From Megascapheus bottae (taxonomy: Eukaryota; Chordata; Mammalia; Rodentia; Geomyidae), in the NCBI GenBank assembly GCA_024803745.1, contig JANJXV010000020.1, positions 17,710,777 to 17,774,776 on the forward strand: 64,000 nucleotides of DNA, given 5' to 3'. Below are positions 22,578 to 33,589 of the stretch, in pieces. Positions within the stretch are counted from its first letter, which is position 1; every line of letters begins with the position of its first letter. The position numbers and the translations under genes are program-made. Below the pieces are notes generated by a model, which had not been told where the DNA came from, ran no database searches, and saw only the letters and a program-made list of their open reading frames with translations.

Positions 22578-24426
22578 GAAATTGAAGTAGATTTAGGAAA
22601 TTGAAAAACATTTTACATAACTCGATTTTAAAAATTAACATCTTGAAATGGCAATGCCACTCAATGCAATTTACTAGTTCAATTCAAAATGCATTAGAAT
22701 CCCAACAACATTTGTCAGTGATGTAGAAGACATCCAAAAATTCACATGGGATAATAAAGGACTCCAAGTAGCAAAAACAATCATTAGCAGGAAGAACTAT
22801 GTTAGAGGAACATCAATACCAAACATCAAACTATTAGAAAGCCATAGCAATAGGAACAGCTTGTTACAGCAAAGGATAGGTTTTAGAACTGATAAAACAA
22901 AGTAGAAAACCCAGGAATGAGCCCACATTTGATAAGAAAGTCAAAAACAAAGGTTGATAGAGAGACATATGGTGCTGGCAAAATTGGCTATCCACGTGCA
23001 GAAAACTGAAGCTAGGTCCTTATATAACATCCTGTCCCAGAATCAATCCAACATAGATCAAAGACCTCAATATAAGGACAGATAAAATAAAAATATTGTG
23101 GAAAGCATTAGGGGAACCACTGGAATTCCAGGGCATGGATTGTAGCTTCCTAAGTAAAGATCTAGAATCATAACAAATCAAAGGAAGACTGGATAAATGG
23201 AATTGCATCAAACTGAAGACTTCTTGCATGACAAACAACATAGCTAACCAGATAAATAGAAGCCCACAGAATGGAAGAAAAATGTTACCAGCTATGCATA
23301 AGACAAATATTCATATCTAAAATATATTCAGAGCTGAAAAAAAATTAGAACCCCCCAAATAAATCCTCAAAGAAACAACTCAGTTAGTATATGGTCTAAA
23401 GGATAAAAGAGAGACTTCTCAGAAAGTAAGAAAGTAAGAATGGCCAATGGACAGGTGAAGAGGTATTCAACATCTCTAGCTATAAAAGAAATACAAACTC
23501 TTTAGTTTGTACATTGAGATTTCACCTCACCCCAGTTAAAATCGTCATAATCCAGAAAACTCATAACAGATGCTGGTGGGAATGTAGCCAGAAAGGAACT
23601 CTATTACATTGTTGGTGGGAATTTAAACTTGTTCAACCACTCTGGAAATTGGTATGGAGCTTCTCAAAAGGCTAAACAGAGCTTTCCTATGACCCAATTT
23701 CACTCCTCCGTATTTACCAATTAGAAAACAACAAAAAAAAAGGTTACAATGAAGCTGCCAAAACAACCATATCATCGTAACATTGTTTACCATAACCAAG
23801 ATCCCCTAACTAGATGCCTCTCAGTGGATTTATGGATAGAGAAAAAGAGTTATATATACACACAAAATGGAATTCACCACACCCATTAGAAAGAATAATA
23901 TTGTACCATTATTAAGGTAATTGAAATACTTGCAAATCATTACATTAAGTGAAACAGGCCAGACCCAAAGAAATATAGGTTATATGGATTCTCTACTACA
24001 TGTGACAGCTAGAATGTGCTTATAAATCTACAAATAAACACACCAACCCACAATAGCCATGTGCATCTGAACATATGAAATAATATTTATTGAAATGTAC
24101 TCCAGAAACTTGAAACAAGAGGTCCTTGCTTTACTGTTGCTTTTCTTTTCTTTTCCTTTTGTCTTACATGTTTGTTTTTCTGTCTTTGGGAAGGTAAACA
24201 GGGGCATAGAAATGGTGGATAAACAAATGCAGCAGTGTATTCACTACGTACTATGTTGAAAATGAACTATACAACTTGCAGATGGGGACAAGAGGGAAAA
24301 ACTGGGAGAGAATGAAAAAAGGGGTGTTATGATTCCAGAAGAAATGGTTCCTATTCTACTATGTAACTGTAACTCCTCTGTACATCACCTCTATCATAAC
24401 AATAAATTCTTAAGGAAAATATACAC

Positions 24427-24465
24427 TTTGCCTGATGTATATAACTAGTAACCCCTCTGTTTTTA
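24427..24465 (+). mobile_element. L1 3'-terminus scrap
   Basis: TTTGCCTGATGTATATAACT followed by AGTAACCCCTCTG matches the last bases of older L1 3' ends such as 8104-8130. About 40 bp only. Confidence 0.4.
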
Positions 24466-24531
24466 GCATTTTGAAATTTAAAAAATTCTTTTTAAATTAC
24501 AATAAAAGCACAAAAGAAAATAAAACATTTT

Positions 24532-26926
24532 TTCCATATATTTTTATGGTAAATAATAGAAGGGTTACATTATATTCACAAGATATCGATACCCTTTCTC
24601 ATGTCTTGGTCCCCATTTCTTCCCCCAATCCCCACCCCTCATCTTGTTTTCCCCCTTCCCTATCCTATGTCAAATAACCAAATACAAATATATCCAAGAT
24701 ATCAGATAACATAGTGAGATACTGTAACAATATATGATAACCAAGGGACAGCAAGAGAGATGAGAGATAACATAGTACATTAAGGACAACAATCATTCAT
24801 TCTATGGTTTTTGTTTCTATATCCTGGAGGTCCTACCATTTAGCTTCATACTATATGTCCTTATGTATCTAGGTTTTGCTCTATTGTAAATCACTGCTAG
24901 GAGAGCCCAAGGTTTCTACTGATTATGAGAAATGAGGGAAACCACTGAGCCTATGTTCCTTTGAGTCTGGCTTACTTCACTTAACATGATCTTTTCTAAG
25001 TCTTTCCATTTTCTTACAAAAGGGGTGGTGTTGTTCTTTCTGACAGCAACATAGAATTCCATTGTGCATAAATACCACATCTTGTTGATCCACTCATCAC
25101 CTGTGGGTTGGTTCCATATCTTTACTATGGTAAATAGTGCTGCAATGAACATCTTTGTGCTGGTGGCTTTAGTATGTGCTTGTTTCTGGACAATTGGGTA
25201 AATGCCAAGTAGTGGAATTGCTGGGTCATAGGGGAGCTCTATGTTTAATCTGTTGAGGAACTGACATACTGCTTTGAATAGTGATTGAATGAGTTTGCAC
25301 TCCCACCAACAGTGTAGTAGTGATCCCTCCTGGCCACATCCTCTCCAGCATCTGTTGTTAATAGATTTCTTGACCATGGCCATTCTAACTGGAGTGAGGT
25401 GGAATCTTAGAGTTGTTTTGATTTGCATTTCTTTTATGACCAGAGATGTCAGTCATTTCTTCATGTGTCTATAAGGCCATTCTTATTTCCTCTTCAAAGA
25501 AGACTCTCTTTAAGTCTTTGGCCCATCTTTTAATGGGATGGTTGTTGCTTTGGAGATTAGTTTTGAAGTGATTCAATTTTTTGAGCTGTTGATATATTTT
25601 AGATATGAGGCCTTTGTCTGTTGTATGGTTGGTGAAGATCTTCTCCCATTCTGTAGGCTTTCTAGTTAATTTGCTAGCTATGTCCTTAGCCATACAGAAG
25701 CTCTGCAGTTTAATGCAGTCCCACTTATCCAGACTTTTTCTGATTTGTTGTGTTTCTGGGTCCTTACTAAGAAAGTTTCAACCTGTGCCAAGGAGGCCTA
25801 GTGTATCTCCTATTCTTTCTTATAAAGTTTTCAGTGTATTTGCTTTTACCTCCAGGTCTTAGATCAATATGGAGTTAATCCTGGTGCAGGGTGACAAAGA
25901 AGGATTCAACTTTAGTTTTCTGGAGGTGCTTATCCAGTTCTGCCAGTACCACTTGTTGAAGAGGCAATCTTTCTTCCATTCTATTTTTTTGGCTTAATTA
26001 TCAAAGATTAAGTGGCCATAGGTCTGTGGGTTAATATCTGGGTCCTCAGGTCTTCAGGCCTGTTTGTGTCCCAGTACCAAGCTCTTTTGGTCACTATAGC
26101 TCTATAATAGAGTCTAAAATTTGGTATTGAAATTCCTCCTGCACTGTTCTTTCTGCTAAGAATTGTTTTGCTATACGGGGTCTTATATTATTCCATATGA
26201 AATTTTGGATTGCCTCTTCTATTTCTTTAAAGAATGACATTGGGATATTGATGGGTATTGCATTAAATTTGTAGATAGCCCTTGGCAAGATTGCCATTTT
26301 CACCATGTTAATTCTTCCAATCCAGGCGCTTGGAGGTTTTTGCATTTTCTCAGTTCTGCTTTAATTTCCTTTTTCAGTGTTTTAAAGTTTTCATCAAAAA
26401 GGTCCTTTATGTTCTTAGTTAAATTAATTTCTAGGTACTTTATTTTCTTTGAGGTTATTGCAAAAGGAGTTGCTTTCCTGACTGTTGCCTCATTCCTCTC
26501 ATTGTTGGCATAGAGGAAGGCTGTTGATTTTTTTTTTGCCAGTCCTGGGCTTGAGCTCAGGGCCTGAGCACTGTCCTTGGACTTTCTCAAGGCTAGAGCT
26601 CTACCACTTGAGCCTCAGCACCACTTCCGGCTTTTTTCTATGTATATGGTACCAAGGAATCGAACCCGGGTCTTCATGCATGCTAGGCAAGCACTTTAAC
26701 CACTATGCCAAACTCCTGGCCAAGGCTGTTGATTTTTGAGGGTTAATTTTATACCCTGCTACTTTGCCAAAGTTTTGAATCAGCTCAATCAGCTTGAAAG
26801 TGGAATCAATAGGGTTCTTTAAATGCAGAATCATGTCATCTGCAAAGACGGAAAGTTTCACTTCCCTCTTTATGCTTGATTATTTACATATTGCTCTGGC
26901 TAGGAATTCTACTATTATTTTAAAGC
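24532..26926 (-). mobile_element. 2.4-kb L1 with 15-bp TSD
   Basis: The longest single L1 apart from the SINE it carries. On the plus strand it goes from the 3' UTR through the C-terminal ORF2 and back to the region just after the RT core (GCAGAATCATGTCATCTGCA). TSD AAAATAAAACATTTT at 24517-24531 and AAAATAAATCATTTT at 26927-26941 (one mismatch). The minus frame 24916-25428 (170 codons) holds the ORF2 C-terminal cysteine-rich motif [19 protein letters not shown] (C-x3-C, then H-x4-C) and the [17 protein letters not shown] block. Other frames (25469-25693, 26094-26345, 26300-26590) are further ORF2 pieces, so ORF2 is disrupted and the 5' half is missing. Confidence 0.9.
26533..26721 (-). mobile_element. 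IDL-Geo SINE inside minus-strand L1
   Basis: Reverse-complement dimer (GCCAGTCCTGGGCTTGAGCT to CACTTTAACCACTATGCC). Perfect 16-bp TSD AAGGCTGTTGATTTTT at 26517-26532 and 26722-26737. Box B is intact (GAATCGAACCCGGG on this strand). Younger than the L1 it interrupts. Confidence 0.93.
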
Positions 26927-27061
26927 AAAATAAATCATTTTATAATAAATCTCAAATGTTTGAATAAACAATGAGTATTTAATATAATTTTAAATGAACA
27001 TTTATAATATTTTACTCAAAATAATTTCTACATAAGATAAGTTTATTTAAAAGTTAACAAT

Positions 27062-27310
27062 TCACCTACTATATGACCCAGGCATTCCATTCTTAGCCAT
27101 GTACCCAAGAAAAGGCAAACATGTCAGTAAAAACTTGTTTGCAAAGGTTCCTAGACAATATTTGTAAGAACCCTAAACTGCAAACAATTCAAATCAATGC
27201 TATATAATTTCCTTCCTGAATTAAACAATTTTGTGACATATCCATGAAATGCAATGATACTCACCAAAACAGGAAATGAACTTCCCTTAAATACTACATT
27301 TAAGAGCATT
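27062..27310 (+). mobile_element. Ancient L1 ORF2 fragment
   Basis: CCTACTATATGACCCAGGCA, TTCTTAGCCATGTACCCAAG and, later, CATATCCATGAAATGCAATG follow the order of the mammalian L1 ORF2 C-terminus but are strongly diverged and lack the geomyoid-specific wording of the younger copies. Likely an L1M-age fragment. Confidence 0.6.
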
Positions 27311-27571
27311 ATAGTTCTTGATAGAAACTACTGAAAGAAGAAAGACTGTGCATACCTGCTGTTTCTCATCCATTTACATATAGCATTCAAGATGTCCTGA
27401 AATACAATTCTTGTTGACCTACAATACATAAAAATTCAACATGAGTCCAAAACATGCACAAGGTAAATTCACAATACAACACTGATTACATTCAGAGACT
27501 TGGCTTTTTGGTCAAACCAGAGCTGCTTCCAGTGCAAAATAAGAAGGCATTTTTATTTTAAGAAATAGGAA

Positions 27572-27759
27572 GGCTGCTGGGAGTTTGGCCTAGTGGTAGA
27601 GTGCTTGCCTAGCATGCACGAAGACCCAGGTTCAATTCCTCAGTACCACATACATAGAAAAAAATGCCAGAAGTGGTGCTGAGGCTCAAGTGGTAGAGCT
27701 CTAGCCTTGAGAACGTCCAAGGACAGTGCTCAGGTCCTTAGCTTAAGCCCAAGTCTGGC

Positions 27760-27761
<2 letters not shown>
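27572..27761 (+). mobile_element. IDL-Geo SINE
   Basis: Complete dimer (GAGTTTGGCCTAGTGGTAGA; right half CTCAAGTGGTAGAGCTCTAG). Its A-rich tail has expanded into the GAAA/GA repeat that follows. Confidence 0.9.
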
Positions 27762-27842
<81 letters not shown>

Positions 27843-27857
27843 GGAAGGAAGGAAGGC
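27762..27857. repeat. (GAAA)n-(GA)n-(GGAA)n microsatellite
   Basis: Pure purine tract of about 96 bp grown from the SINE tail: GAAA units, then a run of about 27 GA units, then GGAA units. It yields a spurious Arg-Glu repeat frame at 27707-27913. Confidence 0.93.
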
Positions 27858-28561
27858 CTACAGAGATAAAGTTCATCCTTTCCTACTCTTGTTACTTCCT
27901 CATTTTATATTGAAATTGATGACAGAGAAAAAAGAAAAAAGTGTTGCAGCCACCACAGTGCTGTTTGAATATGTACCTACCAAGAAGTGAAACACCATTG
28001 ACTTAGTTTTGTGTAGAAATTCCACATATGCATGAGTAAGTTATATACAATCTTGGTGATTCTGAAATTTTAAAACAGTGTAATATTTGCATTTAAGACT
28101 AGCATTGCACTATATGTGATGTACATGAATAGTAAAATTTGTTCTAGTAGGAAATTTAAAAAATATTCTTTTCTGAAAATGGCACTAAATTAAAGTTAAA
28201 ATGCCACATAACATTGAAAGATACCTTACAAAAGAAGGGAAAAAATCTTTATATTTCATTACTTTAAAGCACAGCACTTTCCCTGTCTTTTGCATTGGAC
28301 ATCACAAATTACATAGTCCTGTCTATACTTGACCCTAAAAGACAATAGAAAGCATGAAGGAATTATGCAAAGACAAAAAAGAAAATTGACATGATTAGTT
28401 TTGTGCTTTAGAAAGCTTGTCCTGGGAAGAGAGATAGGGAACAAATGTAATAGAGACATGAAACCCATTTAGAATGCTGGCAATAAGGATGCAATGGAAA
28501 TAATTAATGAAGTTAAATAGACTTTAGAGTATTTAAAGTTACTATATTTGGACTAGGTTTA
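27858..28561. other. Unique DNA, no gene seen
   Basis: AT-rich, no repeat landmarks. The minus frame 28259-28468 has no recognisable similarity. Confidence 0.45.
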
Positions 28562-28805
28562 TTTATTATGGCCCTGTCCACAGTGGCCAAATTATGTATT
28601 CAATCAAGGTGCCCATCGACACATGAATAGATAAAGAAAATAAGGTATTATATGAACAATGAAAGTTTATCCAGGAATTAAAAATAATGAAATTATATTA
28701 TTTTATGAAAAAATGGAATCAGAGATAATGGTGTCAAGTGAATGAAGCCAGTTCCAAAGACAGTATGACATGTTTTCTATCATGTGAAAGCTAAGAAAGA
28801 CAAAA
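28562..28805 (+). mobile_element. Ancient L1 ORF2-end fragment
   Basis: Diverged version of the L1 end: TCAAGGTGCCCATCGACACA, ATGAATAGATAAAG, then GTCAAGTGAATGAAGCCAGT. The order is that of ORF2 C-terminus into 3' UTR. Confidence 0.6.
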
Positions 28806-28924
28806 TAATGAAATGCAACGCTAGAAAACCAAGATTATAAGTGTAGATGCTGGTGTATAAGAGAGTAGAAAGGGAAAGGGAAAGGACAAGGGGGAAGGAG
28901 AATGAAGAAAGACTAGTAAAAGGC

Positions 28925-28990
28925 AGGCAAGGTAGTTTAAGCTTGTAATCCTAGCTATTTGGGAGGCAGAGATTTGAACTAGCCAGAACA
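28925..28990 (+). mobile_element. B1-like SINE fragment
   Basis: GCTTGTAATCCTAGCTATTT followed by GGGAGGCAGAGATTTGAACT: the start of a 7SL/B1-type monomer, truncated. Confidence 0.6.
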
Positions 28991-29141
28991 AAAAACAAAA
29001 GTAAATCAACAACAACAAAAGAGTATGCAAGACTCACATCAACCAATGTCTATGTACGACAGTAGAAAAATTGAGAAAGTACACGAAGGAGGATAAAATG
29101 AATGAAGTAATTTCCTCTTTCAAAATGAGCAAAGCAAAAAG

Positions 29142-29228
29142 GAACTGCAGGCATACATGGTTCAACAGGTAAAGTATCTGCATAGCAAGCACAAGTTGAA
29201 ACTTTAGTACCACCAAAAAAAAAAAAGA
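29142..29228 (+). mobile_element. Old ID-like SINE fragment
   Basis: TTCAACAGGTAAAGTATCTG, CATAGCAAGCACAAGTTG and TTTAGTACCACC plus poly(A) match a decayed ID-type unit. Confidence 0.55.
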
Positions 29229-31309
29229 GTAATAGGAGATGGCAAGTATGATCAAAATATATTACATCCATGCATGGAAATGTCACAAATTGTACTTTGT
29301 ATAATTTGACATATGTTGGAAACACTGTGACACTCTGTGGTCAGAAAATGAATGGACACACAAAAGATACAGGACATGGGGTAAGGCATTTTAGTTCTGT
29401 ACTGAAGGATATTCGGTCACTTTCCCCAGAAGTAGGCAGATGCACTGGGCTTGGTGGTCTGCATAATTTTTATCCTAAACTACTGGGTGATCCTGTCCCT
29501 TTCTCTTGTTGCTAAGAGTCAGGCTTACAATGTTTTGGGTTTTTGTTTTGTTTTGTTTTTGTTTTTTTTACATTTGGTTACCAGGATGATGTGGTAATCC
29601 AAGGAAATGCCTTCTGGGGGAGGAAGTGTCCTTTTGGAAGCAAAAGCCCACTTTCTTCGCTGGATAGCTGGGAACAGAGCTGGGAAAGGTTATAGTTGAA
29701 GGAGGTTGGGAAAGTCAATGGAAAGTTCCTACTCCAAGTCCCCACCCTTTAACTCCATTGACAACGATTTATCTATCTGGCACATGGCTGACTGGTTACA
29801 AATAATACAGTTGATTGTTAAAATTGGAATTAAGAAGCAGATAATCCCAGGAATTACCTGTGTACCATGGTGACCGGTTGCAAGATGGAAACATTTTAGT
29901 GTGACAATAAAAGATTATATCCTCTCACATAAGTGGCAAAGAAAAATAAATATTAAGAGCTAGAATCACCAGACCCATTCACACACCTTCTGTTGTTTAT
30001 TCTATATTGAAATCTGAATGTAAAAATTCTATCTTGCAGTCAGAGTTCCTTAAGACTCCTCTGAATTACCAAATGTATATTTAGCTCCTTGGTGACTTAA
30101 AATTTTTGATACACTTAAAGATTTACCACAGTATAACTATGTTTATGTAAAATTTCCAGATGACTAGTCTGGCAGCTCCATTAACTTCTGGCCTACATTA
30201 ATTTATCAGGTTTCTGTATTTCAGAATTTGCTGGGAAAAATTTTTAAATGTATACATGTCTATAACCTACCCATCCCCCAATCTCTCATTTTAGCTTCTG
30301 GAGTATTATAGTCCAAATATCTGTCAAAATGTTAAAAAAATTTTTAAGTGTTACTGACATAGGAAAACACACCTACTATCTGCTACATTCCTGTTATCCT
30401 CTGTCAGTGTTGGTTATTTCTTGAGGAAGTAGTTGAATGTCTTGGATCATTTCGTTTTTGTTTTTATATTTTAAATAACCCTATCTTCCCTTTTTCAGAA
30501 AAGATTTATGACAACATGTTTTCTTTAGTTAGACTTTCAGTGGCCTAAAGGATCTGGATGCTAACAAGATAATTTGGCAATAAACTCTAGACTGTTGCAA
30601 TTAAATTATGACCTGTAACAAACTGTGTCTTAATTGCAATGTAAATGAAATTCATTTTATAAGATATAGGGTAAGAAGAAAATTTAAATAGTCACTTGGC
30701 CAAACTTTTTTAGTAAAGTGGAATGATTAATTACATCTAAGCTTTCCTCAGATGAATTGCAGGGGGAAATTATAAATTATTTTTGTTTAGAGGCTTGTTA
30801 TTTTTAAGTATGAATGGAGTACACTTTGTTTATTTTTCTTAACTTTGTAAAGGTCAATATATGACAGAAGTATAAAAATAAAAAAACATTTCTGGTATAA
30901 TTAAGAACATTACTGTATATTCTTATACCTTACAAAGATTTAGATGTAAATCAATGATATTCTATAACTAGTGTTAAATACAACTAAAAGAAGACTAGTT
31001 ATAAGACCACTTCATAGCTATGATATTTGTTCACATAGAACACATTGACACCTAGAAATTGAAGAAATAAGAGTAGGAACTCTGATTACTTAGCAATCTT
31101 AACTACAATTATAACTTGGTCTAGTGACTTGTACAATGTCTCAGTGTCTACTATAGTTTACATCTTGAATACCACCAAATCGCTTATGTCTTGAAATTTG
31201 GTGTCCAGCGTGTAGTACTATTAGGAATCAGTGGAACCTTCAAGAGATGGAGCCATGGACAGGAAATTAAGTTATTAGGGGAGCACCTTGAAGAAGATCC
31301 AGCATTCCA
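29229..31309. other. Unique DNA, no gene seen
   Basis: No repeat landmarks apart from a TTTTG-rich run near 29540-29570. The 81-codon frame at 29270-29515 shows no recognised domain. Confidence 0.45.
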
Positions 31310-31765
31310 GAAGTGTTATGATTTAGATATAACGTCACCCCGCCCCCCCAAAAAAGAGACTCATGCGCCAATGATTTGGTTCCAAAGTGGTAATCCAATC
31401 GAGGTATCAATGAGAGTATTTTCACCAATGGATTGACCCATTAAGGAATTCATCTCTGAATGAGCTGTTCGGAAGTGGGGCCTAGTTGTGGGAGATTTGC
31501 CTTTGATGGGTCCTCCCAAGAACACCCCCACCTCATTTTTCCTCCTTCTCCCCCACTTTTCCCTCCTTGTCCTGGTGCTTCCTGGCTTCCATGAGGTAAG
31601 CAAATGTCCATCATAACCTTCTTGCCGTGATGTTCTACCTCACCACAGACCAGAAACAAGAGCCAAATGACCATGGACTGAAATCCCTAAATCCGTGAGC
31701 CAAGGCACATCTTTCCGTCTTTTCATAGTCAAAAAGCAATTATCAAAGAAGCTAAAAGGTTATCC
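31310..31765 (+). mobile_element. Probable MaLR-type solo LTR
   Basis: Starts GTTATGATTTAGATATAACG, with a C-rich stretch, GACTCATGCGCCAATG, AAGTGGGGCCTAGTTGTGGG, a CT-rich middle, GACCATGGACTGAAATCCC and GAGCCAAGGCACATC. This order resembles MST/MLT-type MaLR LTRs of mammals. No internal sequence or second LTR is seen. Family name is from memory of the general pattern; an old LTR of another family is possible. Confidence 0.45.
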
Positions 31766-32002
31766 TGATGGGTTAAAAGGAAAGCTACCTAAGATTGGAC
31801 CATTTTAGCCCCATGCCCTTTATTTTCGACCCTCCTGCAGCCTGAATTCCTTCCCATTCACTTTCAGTGATGGGTCCATTTCTCCACAAATCCTCTCTCC
31901 TACCTTAAAATAGACAGGAGGGTCTAAAGCTTGAGATGGAGTAGAAAATCCAAGGTGGTTGGTGAGGCAGATGATAATGAAGTCTCACAAAATAAGAAAG
32001 GA

Positions 32003-32104
32003 ACAAAGACATGTGAAAGGGTATCAATGTATGTGAATTAAGGCAAATATCACGTAACCCTTTTATTAATTACAATAAAAATATTAAAAAAAGAAAAAAG
32101 AAAC
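32003..32104 (+). mobile_element. 100-bp L1 3'-end insertion
   Basis: ACATGTGAAAGGGTATCAAT to TTAATTACAATAAAAATATT plus A-rich tail. The CACCTTCTATCTG block is missing from it. No clear TSD. Confidence 0.75.
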
Positions 32105-32520
32105 ATGATTGGATAGTGATATTTCCCATTCCTGGGGTTATTATGGCTATTTAATAAAGAGAATTTATTGAGCATTTCCTACTGAAATGAGAAAAAAAAA
32201 GAAAGAAACAATGTATATATAATTGATGGTGACGAAGGAGCATTTTCCTGTAGGTTTTTTTTTTCCCAGCGTTTGTACCAGTCTTTGCTGCAGTTAACTG
32301 AATCCCTAGAATTAAAGTGAAATACACATCCAAAAAAATTCATTAATTTGGGGGGATTTGTGAATCACAAATTGAGGGATTTGGCCTTTCAAGCAGTGAA
32401 GGTGTTGTTAATAGGGAGATATGGAGATCATGACAAAGTAGAGTTTGAACAGCTTTGCAGATGGAATGGATGTCCCACATTCTACAAAAGTACTGCAGGA
32501 GTGCAATTTTGTCACATCAT

Positions 32521-32551
<31 letters not shown>

Positions 32552-32639
32552 GTCTCTGTCTCTCTGTCTCTCTCTCTGTCTCTCTCTCTGTCTCTCTCTC
32601 TGTCTCTCTCTCTGTCTCTGTCTCTCTCTGTCTCTGTCT

Positions 32640-32716
<77 letters not shown>
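32521..32716. repeat. ~196-bp (TC)n with TCTCTG interruptions
   Basis: Pure pyrimidine apart from periodic G. The first ~110 bp is (TC)n broken by G, giving nested TCTCTG, TCTCTCTG and TCTGTCTG units. The last ~75 bp is uninterrupted (TC)n. It creates three overlapping Leu-Ser repeat frames (32348-32758) that are not genes. Confidence 0.95.
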
Positions 32717-32718
<2 letters not shown>

Positions 32719-32771
32719 GTTTACATGTGAATTAAGAGATGATTTTTCTATCCACTGATAAAAACAAATCT

Positions 32772-33003
32772 GAGCTGGGCGTGGTGGCTCACCCCTGTAA
32801 TCCTAGCTGCTCAGGAGGCTGACATCTGAGGATCAGGGTTCAAAGCCAGCTTAGGCACTAAAGAATCTGAGACTCTTATCTCCAATTAACCTCTAAAAAA
32901 TGAGAAATGACACTGTGGCTCAAGGGGTAGGGTAGCCTTGAGCTGAAGAGCTCAGGGACAATGCCCAGACACAGAGTTCAAGCCACAACAACAACAACAA
33001 AAA
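32772..33003 (+). mobile_element. B1-Geo type SINE
   Basis: GAGCTGGGCGTGGTGGCTCA, GGAGGCTGACATCTGAGGAT, the CTCCAATTAACCTCTAAA linker, TGTGGCTCAAGGGGTAGG and a CAA-unit tail. Its left end keeps the most B1/Alu-like start of any copy here. Confidence 0.86.
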
Positions 33004-33577
33004 TGTGGGAAAAAAAACAAAGATGTTACAGGAGTTATGTGTTGATAATCACACCATTAGGTGAAAATATTTGAGGCAACCTAAGCTACAGATCATCATA
33101 TCTTAGTGATACAGTGCACCACAGAGTGGATCTAGGCTTCTATGGTGATCATATGTCTCACACAGGTTTGAGGGAGAGGTTGCTGTTTTCTGACACTGCC
33201 CAGCTTCAGCAGAGAACACATACTATGAAACAGCTCCAACAAGGGTCAAAATTCAAAATCTGAAGTAGAGTTTATACTACATCTAAGTATGCATCACTTC
33301 ATCACCACTATAAAACTGAAAAATCCTAAATCACAACAATCCTAAATTATAGACTGACTATAATATGCACAATTACGAAGTCATTTCTCTCTTTATCTTT
33401 AACCTGAGCCCCATACTTATATTGATTACTAGTCTAATCTTTATTCTATCTGAGGGTTTTATCTGAATAAAAAATTAACTACATTACCCTCTAATATTGA
33501 CACCATTTTTCTTACATTGAGTCTTCATACACATACATTCAGCAATATTTCTCCAGTGATAGAATTGGAATCTATTC
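33004..33577. other. Unique DNA, no gene seen
   Basis: No repeat or coding signal recognised. Confidence 0.45.
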
Positions 33578-33589
33578 ATTTTTCTTTTT

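Larger units (their letters stand above)
20609..24416 (+). mobile_element. Old L1, possibly twin-primed, interrupted
   Basis: 20609 to about 21724 is antisense L1 from the ORF1-end/ORF2 endonuclease region (landmarks such as TTATATCCTCC, TTGAAGTCTATTTGATAAGG and TTTTAATTGGACAGTTAAG). From about 21735 the DNA is sense ORF2 downstream of the RT core (ACAAGAAGCACAATCAACCC), continuing at 22303-24416 to the 3' end (TCTGTACATCACCTC). The sense part is broken by a later L1 (about 21837-22302) and a SINE. Antisense 5' DNA joined to sense 3' DNA again suggests twin priming, but without a TSD two independent old L1s remain possible. Confidence 0.6.

Noticed and set aside
24916..25428. 170-codon minus frame as a host zinc-binding protein
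   Set aside because: The cysteine-rich motif and following blocks are the standard C-terminus of L1 ORF2, inside a truncated L1.
27707..27913. Frame with Arg-Glu repeats
   Set aside because: Translation of the SINE tail and purine microsatellite.
32348..32758. Three overlapping Leu-Ser repeat frames
   Set aside because: All are translations of the (TC)n tract in three phases, with no independent coding signal.
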